NCBI GenBank assembly: GCA_900759385.1
Contig: CAAEUZ010000094.1
Coordinates: 1-6,234, forward strand
From: an uncultured Oscillospiraceae bacterium
GTDB taxonomy: Bacteria; Bacillota; Clostridia; Oscillospirales; Oscillospiraceae
Length of the DNA stretch: 6,234 nucleotides
Direction: 5' to 3'
Both the position numbers and the translations under genes were made by a program. Below, one piece after another: positions 1 through 4,096 of this stretch (position 1 is its first letter; each line of letters starts with the position of its first letter). The notes beneath the pieces were generated by a model. It was given only the letters and a program-made list of their open reading frames with translations. It did not search any database and was not told the DNA's origin.

Positions 1-157
1 GCGGCCGGCCCAGAGCGCCGCTCCCCGCGCCGCAGAGACGGCGCCGGCGGCCAAGAGCCAGCCGGCCGCCCCCAGGGCCAGTGAACCGGCCAAGCCGAAG
101 AAGGGCGAGTACGAGTTCACGCTCGAGGAGATACTCGCGGAGTTCTCGGACAAATGA
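1..157 (+). CDS. 3' end of an unidentified protein (partial), Ala/Pro/Lys-rich tail
   Basis: Reading from base 2, an open frame of 51 codons runs off the left edge and stops at the TGA at 155-157. The visible part is a low-complexity linker rich in Ala, Pro, Gln, Lys and Arg, then a compact acidic, amphipathic C-terminus (YEFTLEEILAEFSDK). No catalytic domain lies in the window, so the product cannot be named. The design, a disordered linker plus a short conserved-looking helix, suggests a tail that docks onto a partner. In Bacillota the gene before an rluD-like gene is often lspA (signal peptidase II), and divIVA is also near by. Either could carry such a tail, but that is context only. The stop overlaps the next start as ATGA, which supports a real, co-translated gene. 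The start lies outside the window. Confidence 0.7.
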   Translation, partial: RPAQSAAPRAAETAPAAKSQPAAPRASEPAKPKKGEYEFTLEEILAEFSDK

Positions 158-1068
158 GCGAAATCATATATGTCAGGGCAGAGGAGAGCGGCGAGCGTAT
201 CGACGCTCTCCTTGCGCGTTTTGTGGACGGTTTGACCCGTTCCCAGGCCCAGCGCCTGCTCTCTGCCGGAGCGGTGACGCTCGGCGGGGAGCCCGTGAAG
301 AAGAACCGCAAATCTGTTTGCGGCGATATGTACGCCGTGGCGCTGCCGGACACGGCCGAGACCGAGCTGACCGCGCAGGATATACCTCTGGACGTGGTGT
401 ACGAGGACGCGGACGTCATCGTGGTAAATAAGCCGCGCGGCATGGTCGTACACCCCGCACCGGGCCATCCGGACGGCACGCTGGTCAACGCGCTGATGTT
501 CCACTGCGGCGACTCCCTCTCCGGCATCGGCGGGGAGAGGCGTCCGGGCATCGTGCACCGTATAGACAAGGACACCTCCGGCCTTATCATAGCGGCCAAG
601 AACGACTTCTCCCACCTGGCGCTCAGCGCCCAGCTGGCCGACCGCAGCCTTTCGCGCGTGTATGAGTGCGTCGTGCACGGCCCGCTGCGGGAGGACTCCG
701 GCACCGTGGACGCGCCCATAGCCCGGCACCCGGCCGACCGCAAGCGCATGGCCGTCGTGCCCGGCGGGCGCAGCGCCGTCACGCACTGGGAGGTGATCGC
801 CCGGTATAACGGCTGGACGCACGTGCGCTGCCGCCTGGAGACCGGACGCACCCACCAGATACGCGTACACATGGCCTACATCAACCACCCGCTGCTGGGC
901 GACGAGGTATACGGTAAGAGCCCGGAAAAGGGTCTGTCCGGCCAGTGCCTCCACGCCCGGGAACTGAAGTTCATCCACCCGCGCACCGGCGAGTGCGTGC
1001 ACCTCACGACGGAGCTGCCGGAATACTTCACCCAGGTGCTCTCGAAGCTCGGCCCGCCGGAGGGCTGA
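154..1068 (+). CDS. RluA/RluD-family ribosomal large subunit pseudouridine synthase
   Basis: This 304-residue protein should isomerise specific uridines in 23S rRNA to pseudouridine in the cytoplasm. Residues about 13-62 form an S4 RNA-binding domain (ERIDALLARF, then LTRSQAQRLLSAGAV). The catalytic domain starts near residue 80. The family signature GIVHRIDKDTSG spans 132-143, and Asp138 matches the catalytic Asp of the HR(L/I)DxxTSG motif. GRTHQIRVHM at 231-240 and HPLLGDEVYG at 245-254 are the usual C-terminal conserved blocks. The length and the S4 domain fit RluD and B. subtilis YlyB, but motifs alone do not fix the target uridines, so no symbol is given. The ATG at 154 overlaps the preceding stop (ATGA), with GGAG at 139-142 as a possible ribosome binding site, so translational coupling is likely. 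The gene looks intact. Confidence 0.95.
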   Translation: MSEIIYVRAEESGERIDALLARFVDGLTRSQAQRLLSAGAVTLGGEPVKKNRKSVCGDMYAVALPDTAETELTAQDIPLDVVYEDADVIVVNKPRGMVVHPAPGHPDGTLVNALMFHCGDSLSGIGGERRPGIVHRIDKDTSGLIIAAKNDFSHLALSAQLADRSLSRVYECVVHGPLREDSGTVDAPIARHPADRKRMAVVPGGRSAVTHWEVIARYNGWTHVRCRLETGRTHQIRVHMAYINHPLLGDEVYGKSPEKGLSGQCLHARELKFIHPRTGECVHLTTELPEYFTQVLSKLGPPEG

Positions 1069-1093
1069 CATAAAACCCGCCTGTACAAAGAAA

Positions 1094-1130
1094 ACTGTCC
1101 CGCACGGCGCCGTGCGGGACGGTGCTATTT
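1094..1130 (+). terminator. Strong palindrome after the pseudouridine synthase, probable terminator
   Basis: Bases 1097-1120 are a perfect 24-base palindrome (12-base arms, GTCCCGCACGGC and its complement). Outer pairs extend it to 1094-1123. It begins 25 bases after the stop at 1068. The T tail on the plus strand is short and broken (CTATTT). The A-rich stretch before the stem (AAAGAAAA, 1087-1094) would act as a T-rich tail for minus-strand transcripts, so it may work in both directions or better on the minus strand. With no spacer between the arms, the real loop must form from the central bases. Confidence 0.6.
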
Positions 1131-1183
1131 CCGCCGCCAAACCGCACATATCCGCGGCAGGAGGCCAGGCAACAAGTTTTGCG

Positions 1184-1213
1184 TTTACGGCCTGCTCCGT
1201 TTTGTGCTATGCT
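1184..1213 (+). promoter_or_regulatory. Predicted sigma-A-type promoter of the XRE/membrane gene
   Basis: A -35-like TTTACG (1184-1189, 4 of 6 to consensus) is followed after 18 bases by TATGCT (1208-1213). The TGC directly before the latter gives an extended -10 (TGnTATGCT). Transcription would begin near 1220, leaving a leader of about 16 bases. That leader holds a good ribosome binding site, GAAGGGGG at 1221-1228, seven bases before the ATG at 1236. This supports the start at 1236 and argues against starts further upstream. Confidence 0.55.
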
Positions 1214-1235
1214 GGAGGCGGAAGGGGGCAGGGAA

Positions 1236-1913
1236 ATGACGTTTTCGGAGAAGCTAATAACCCTCCGCGCCGGGCGCGGCTGGTCGCAGGAAACACTGGC
1301 CCGGGAGCTGGGCGTATCGCGCCAGGCGGTGGGCAGATGGGAAAAGGGCACAGGGCTGCCAGACGCCGTCGGGCTGACCAGCCTGGCGCGGGTGTTCGAC
1401 GTGGACGCCGGGTGGCTGCTCGACGAGGCCTCAGAGGAGCCGGAGCCGCGCCGTATCCGCCGCGTACAGCTGACGTGGTACGACTGGGCTGCCATATCAG
1501 TGTTTGCCCTGTCGCTGCTGGCCTGGCGGCCGCTTTACAGGTACGTTTATGAGTTCGTCCATGTAAGGCTGATTTACTACCCCTCGGCGCTCTTTCGGCT
1601 GTTTGCGGGCTGCTGCGTCTGGTTCGCGGGCGGATGGAGTTTCTCAGCGCTCATCTGCCGCTTCGCCGCCGGGGCGCTGCCGCGCGGGAGGGCACGGCGG
1701 ACGCTTTTGACAGCCGCAGCCGTCACAGCTGCGCTGCTCTTTGCTGTTTATGCCGTCTTCTGCGTCTTGTCAGCCGGTGTGATAAGGGGGACGCTGCCTG
1801 CACCCTGGGACTGGTTTTTCGGCCACACAGCGATGTCCATAGTGCAGCACCCGGCGCTGTTCCTGCTCCCGGGCGCAGCGCTCTCCCTGTGCGCAGCGAG
1901 GCGGTCAAGATGA
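1236..1913 (+). CDS. XRE-family HTH protein with C-terminal membrane domain
   Basis: This 225-residue protein has an N-terminal Cro/C1-type helix-turn-helix (residues about 4-63). The core WSQETLARELGVSRQAVGRWEKG is typical of Clostridia XRE regulators, with LPD and a conserved leucine block after it. A charged hinge (about 64-77, EASEEPEPRRIRR) leads into a hydrophobic C-terminal half with about four membrane helices, near residues 82-100, 119-142, 156-181 and 196-217. Trp, Tyr and Arg residues sit at their edges. The layout suggests a DNA-binding protein tethered to the inner face of the membrane, perhaps sensing a membrane or small-molecule cue. I recognise no ligand-binding or enzyme motif in the membrane part, and the regulon is unknown. 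It is monocistronic: own promoter, and a strong terminator 16 bases after the stop. An in-frame ATG at 1122 was rejected because it precedes the promoter and has no HTH homology. Confidence 0.88.
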   Translation: MTFSEKLITLRAGRGWSQETLARELGVSRQAVGRWEKGTGLPDAVGLTSLARVFDVDAGWLLDEASEEPEPRRIRRVQLTWYDWAAISVFALSLLAWRPLYRYVYEFVHVRLIYYPSALFRLFAGCCVWFAGGWSFSALICRFAAGALPRGRARRTLLTAAAVTAALLFAVYAVFCVLSAGVIRGTLPAPWDWFFGHTAMSIVQHPALFLLPGAALSLCAARRSR

Positions 1914-1928
1914 TTTGAATACTGCCGC

Positions 1929-1959
1929 AAGAGCCGGGCGTGTGCCCGGCTTTTATATT
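1929..1959 (+). terminator. Intrinsic terminator of the XRE/membrane gene
   Basis: An 8-bp perfect GC-rich stem, AGCCGGGC (1932-1939) with GCCCGGCT (1944-1951), closes a GTGT loop and is followed by TTTTATATT. The bases AAG before the stem pair with the first Ts after it, lengthening it to about 11 bp. It begins 16 bases after the stop at 1913 and separates this gene from the methyltransferase. Confidence 0.9.
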
Positions 1960-1963
1960 GCGC

Positions 1964-1992
1964 TGGATTTTCCGTCCGGTATGGTGTAAAAT
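1964..1992 (+). promoter_or_regulatory. Possible weak promoter of the methyltransferase gene
   Basis: TAAAAT at 1987-1992 is a good -10 match (5 of 6). The hexamer 17 bases upstream, TGGATT at 1964-1969, is a poor -35. Because the terminator at 1929-1959 lies just upstream, a promoter is needed in this gap. The ribosome binding site AGGGGAGAG at 2009-2017 comes just before the ATG at 2022 and is strong. Confidence 0.4.
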
Positions 1993-2021
1993 ACCTTGCG
2001 ATTAAACTAGGGGAGAGTACC

Positions 2022-2759
2022 ATGGCGCTTTACGACAACGAAGAGTTTTTCAACAATTACTCGCACATGCCGCGCTCTGAGGGCGGCCTGGCCGCCGCCG
2101 GGGAGTGGTGGCAGCTTTCCCGCCTCCTGCCCGGCGACATGTCCGGCATGAGCGTGCTCGACGTGGGCTGCGGCTACGGCTGGCACTGCAAATATGCCGC
2201 CGGCCGCGGGGCAGAATATGTACTGGGCTTCGACCCGAGCGAGAAAATGCTCGCCGAGGCCAAAAAGCGCAACAGCGGTGCAAATATCGAGTACCGCCTC
2301 TGCTCCGTCGAGGACTTTGCCTGGCCGGAGGGCGCCTTTGACCTGACCATCTCCAACCTGGCGCTGCACTATGTGGAGGACCTGGATCGCGTATACGCGG
2401 GGATTTACCGCAGCCTCAAGCCCGGCGGCGCCTTTGTTATGAACATAGAGCACCCGGTTTTCACCGCGGGCGTGAACGAGGACTGGTGCTATGACGGGGA
2501 CGGGCACATCCGTCACTGGCCGGTTGACAACTACTTCCTCCCCGGCCCGCGCACAACCCTTTTCGTCGGCTGCGAGGTGACAAAGCAGCACCACACCCTG
2601 GCCCAAATCCTCGGCGGCCTCCTCCGTACCGGCTTCACTCTGGCCGCAGTTGACGAGGCCCGCCCCAGCGCAGAGGCCCTGGCCTCCATCCCGGAAATGG
2701 CCGACGAACTGCGCCGCCCGATGATGCTGCTGGTAAAAGCCGTGAAGCCCGCCCCATAA
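2022..2759 (+). CDS. Class I SAM-dependent methyltransferase
   Basis: This 245-residue soluble protein has the Rossmann-like fold of class I methyltransferases, transferring a methyl group from S-adenosylmethionine. Motif I is SVLDVGCGYG (44-53), which binds SAM. Asp71 in LGFDPSEKML is the acidic post-I residue that usually contacts the ribose. FDLTISNLALHYVEDL (106-121) covers the motif II/III region, and LKPGGAFVMNIEHP (132-145) is the usual next strand and turn. The N-terminal segment (YDNEEFFNNYSHMPRS) precedes the SAM fold, where such enzymes often build a substrate lid. The substrate cannot be read from the sequence. The family includes UbiE-like and small-molecule O-, N- and C-methyltransferases, and the open reading frame looks complete. 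No terminator is visible after the stop, so transcripts may run into the structured region downstream. Confidence 0.92.
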   Translation: MALYDNEEFFNNYSHMPRSEGGLAAAGEWWQLSRLLPGDMSGMSVLDVGCGYGWHCKYAAGRGAEYVLGFDPSEKMLAEAKKRNSGANIEYRLCSVEDFAWPEGAFDLTISNLALHYVEDLDRVYAGIYRSLKPGGAFVMNIEHPVFTAGVNEDWCYDGDGHIRHWPVDNYFLPGPRTTLFVGCEVTKQHHTLAQILGGLLRTGFTLAAVDEARPSAEALASIPEMADELRRPMMLLVKAVKPAP

Positions 2760-2821
2760 AAGTGCAGCAGGATAAGCGCACCCAGCCGAATCGCAAGCGG
2801 CACAGCCAACCCATGAGCGTC

Positions 2822-2838
2822 CGGCGGCGCAGCCGCCG
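2822..2838. repeat. GC-rich hairpin 1 of the structured region
   Basis: CGGCGGC (2822-2828) pairs perfectly with GCCGCCG (2832-2838) around a three-base GCA loop. It lies 62 bases after the methyltransferase stop. No T-run follows on the plus strand, so a terminator role is unlikely. It is one of three hairpins in this gap. Confidence 0.6.
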
Positions 2839-2959
2839 CAGCAAACCACAGCTGAAACAACCGCGCCCACGCGAGACTAAGGGCCTAAACGAATGCAACC
2901 TGAATGATAACTCCGCCCACGCAAGTCAAAGACCCCAACAACCCGTACCCGGCAGCGGC

Positions 2960-2977
2960 GAGCCGCGCAAGCGGCTC
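2960..2977. repeat. Hairpin 2 with GCAA tetraloop
   Basis: GAGCCGC (2960-2966) pairs perfectly with GCGGCTC (2971-2977) around GCAA. GCAA is a GNRA-type loop, which is especially stable and often makes tertiary contacts in RNA when read on the plus strand. The following bases are AAAATG, so it is not a plus-strand terminator. Confidence 0.65.
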
Positions 2978-3095
2978 AAAATGCGGTCGGCGATGCTCAA
3001 ATACGTATCCTGCTTAGGGATGACCACGTTGCCTCTACCGCCAACAAAAGGTTCTACCGCACCCAACGCCGGCAAAAAGCGCTTTTCTTTGGGGA

Positions 3096-3136
3096 GTACC
3101 CCGTTTCTTTTGGCGCAAGCAAAAGAAATGGGGTAC
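3096..3136. repeat. 17-bp inverted repeat upstream of the reductase gene
   Basis: The left arm 3096-3112 (GTACCCCGTTTCTTTTG) and right arm 3120-3136 (CAAAAGAAATGGGGTAC) are complementary at 16 of 17 positions; the odd pair is G·U in plus-strand RNA. The loop is seven bases and can tighten to a C-G closed GCAA tetraloop. GGGG at 3091-3094 can also pair with the CCCC of the left arm (3099-3102), giving an alternative small hairpin. The right arm ends 15 bases before the reductase ribosome binding site, so the element would lie in the leader of any transcript entering from upstream. Confidence 0.75.
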
Positions 3137-3162
3137 ATATCCCTCCCAGAAAGGATGATTAA

Positions 3163-3945
3163 ATGAAAATCGCAGTCATAACCGGAGCCTCCAGCGGCAT
3201 GGGGCGCGAATTCGCCAAGGGCATAGACGCCGAGGAGCGGCTCGACGAGATCTGGCTCATCGCCCGCAGGCGCGACCGGCTGGAGGAACTCTCCGCCCAG
3301 CTGCGCGCCAGGGTGCGCGTCGTCGCCCTCGACCTGCTCGACCCGGCCTCCTTTGACGAATACGCGGCCCTGCTCGAGCGCGAAAAGCCCCTGGTCAGCA
3401 CGCTGTGCAACGCAGCGGGCTTCGGCCGCTTTGCGCTCTTTGACGAGGTGGATCTGAAGACCAACCTCCAGATGATAGACCTCAACGACAAGGCCACGGT
3501 GGCCATGACCCAGCTCACCCTGCCGTATATGAAGCGGGGCAGCCGCGTGCTCAACCTCGACTCGCTCTCCGCCTTCCAGCCCGTACCCTACGAGTGCATT
3601 TACGGCGCCACCAAGGCGTTCATTCTCTCCTTCTCCCGCGCCCTGAATGTGGAGCTCGAACCGCGCGGCATCCGTGTGATGGCCATCTCCCCCGGCTGGG
3701 TCAAGACCGAGTTCTTTGACCACGCCGTCAGCGACAACGGCGCCGTCACCTATTACGACAAGCTCTGGGAGCCGGAACAGGTCGTCGAGCGCGCGCTGAG
3801 CGATTACAAAAAGGGTAAGGACGTGTCCGTGCTCGGCTCCAGCGTGCGCCGCCAGGTGCTCCTGGTCAAGCTGCTGCCGCATAAGCTGGTCATGAAGGTC
3901 TGGATGAAGCAGCAGGGCCACGACAAGCGCCCGCGCGAGGAGTGA
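3163..3945 (+). CDS. Short-chain dehydrogenase/reductase (SDR) family oxidoreductase
   Basis: This 260-residue cytoplasmic enzyme should carry out NAD(P)-dependent oxidation or reduction of an alcohol or carbonyl. The N-terminal cofactor motif TGASSGMG (7-14) is the classical SDR glycine-rich loop. ARRRDRL (34-40) follows the second strand; its arginines would suit NADP, though this is inference. DLLD (57-60) and NAAG (83-86) are the expected adenine-pocket and structural motifs. The catalytic set is probably Asn108, Ser134, Tyr147 and Lys151 (YGATK). SPGWVKTEF (176-184) is the usual PG motif. The basic tail (HDKRPREE) follows a hydrophobic, Lys/Arg-bearing helix near 228-249. The substrate is unknown. 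The ATG at 3163 is supported by AGGATG at 3152-3157. The gene stands alone on this strand, after the hairpin region. Confidence 0.93.
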   Translation: MKIAVITGASSGMGREFAKGIDAEERLDEIWLIARRRDRLEELSAQLRARVRVVALDLLDPASFDEYAALLEREKPLVSTLCNAAGFGRFALFDEVDLKTNLQMIDLNDKATVAMTQLTLPYMKRGSRVLNLDSLSAFQPVPYECIYGATKAFILSFSRALNVELEPRGIRVMAISPGWVKTEFFDHAVSDNGAVTYYDKLWEPEQVVERALSDYKKGKDVSVLGSSVRRQVLLVKLLPHKLVMKVWMKQQGHDKRPREE

Positions 3946-3965
3946 GCCGTGCAGGCTTGTGCAGT

Positions 3966-3999
3966 ATTACCCAGAAACTGCGCTGTTTGCGGCGGTAAT
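3966..3999 (+). other. Interrupted stem-loop in the reductase-DUF4914 gap
   Basis: ATTACC (3966-3971) pairs with GGTAAT (3994-3999), and inside it AAAC (3975-3978) pairs with GTTT (3985-3988), leaving an asymmetric internal loop. It lies 20 bases after the reductase stop. The trailing sequence (TGTGTTCCCCC) is only mildly T-rich, so this is at best a weak terminator. It could also be chance. Confidence 0.35.
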
Positions 4000-4026
4000 T
4001 GTGTTCCCCCAGAGTTCGTTTACTCC

Positions 4027-4054
4027 TTGACAAAGCCGCGGAATACTTTAAAAT
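4027..4054 (+). promoter_or_regulatory. Strong predicted sigma-A-type promoter of the DUF4914-like gene
   Basis: A perfect -35 TTGACA (4027-4032) is followed after 16 bases by TAAAAT (4049-4054, 5 of 6). A perfect TATAAT at 4054-4059 is also present, but its 21-base spacing is too long for that -35. Transcription would begin near 4061, giving a leader of about 33 bases before the TTG start. This is the best promoter in the window. Confidence 0.8.
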
Positions 4055-4060
4055 ATAATA

Positions 4061-4074
4061 GTACGCTCGCGTAC
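4061..4074. promoter_or_regulatory. Palindrome GTACGC-TC-GCGTAC at the predicted transcription start
   Basis: Perfect 6-base arms around a two-base centre cover roughly +1 to +14 relative to the predicted start. A short dyad here is typical of a repressor operator, but a small 5' hairpin in the mRNA that affects stability would fit too. No regulator is identifiable in the window apart from the XRE protein, and nothing links it to this site. Confidence 0.5.
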
Positions 4075-4081
4075 AGAAAGC

Positions 4082-4096
4082 GAGGCCAGAGTATTG
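4082..4096 (+). promoter_or_regulatory. Ribosome binding site and TTG start codon of the DUF4914-like gene
   Basis: GAGG at 4082-4085, within AAAGCGAGG, lies eight bases before TTG at 4094-4096. An in-frame stop (TAA, 4049-4051) lies upstream with no ATG or GTG between it and the TTG. The first internal methionine is residue 78, well inside the conserved-looking protein. TTG is therefore the best start. Confidence 0.7.

Larger units (their letters stand above)
2760..3162. other. 403-base gene-poor region with multiple hairpins, possible dispersed repeat
   Basis: No convincing gene is present. The two reading frames that cover it lack recognisable domains and are not coding-like. By eye the base composition is less GC-rich than in the flanking genes. 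It contains hairpins at 2822-2838, 2960-2977 and 3096-3136, a palindrome AAAAGCGCTTTT at 3075-3086, and an imperfect direct repeat around CGCCCACGC (2864-2872 and 2914-2922, 50 bases apart). A Shine-Dalgarno site (AGGATG, 3152-3157) for the downstream reductase closes the region. Its hairpin-dense, modular look is what one expects of an intergenic repeat family, a structured RNA, or a decayed mobile element. Only comparison with other loci can separate these. No clear promoter was found for the downstream gene. Confidence 0.6.

Noticed and set aside
117..872. 251-codon minus-strand frame over the pseudouridine synthase
   Set aside because: Antisense to a gene with unmistakable RluA-family motifs; the product is Ser/Arg-rich and has no recognisable domain.
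1122..1235. Upstream ATG extending the XRE/membrane protein by 38 residues
   Set aside because: The extension precedes the predicted promoter and has no HTH-like content; ATG 1236 has a strong ribosome binding site at 1221-1228.
2007..2870. 287-codon minus-strand frame covering the methyltransferase
   Set aside because: Antisense shadow, rich in Ala/Val/Gly with no motif, opposite a clear SAM-binding motif I on the plus strand.
2760..3162. CRISPR array or toxin-antitoxin pair in the gap
   Set aside because: The repeats are too few, irregularly spaced and imperfect for a CRISPR array, and no overlapping pair of small genes with ribosome binding sites is present.
2762..3166. 134-codon plus-strand open frame between the methyltransferase and the reductase
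   Set aside because: No recognisable domain, a Lys/Arg/Gln/Pro-rich composition, no ribosome binding site before the ATG, and it runs through three hairpins into the start of the reductase gene. Best explained as an open frame through non-coding DNA.
3949..3964. Short direct repeat GTGCAG, ten bases apart, after the reductase stop
   Set aside because: Only six bases, readily expected by chance; no partner elements near by.
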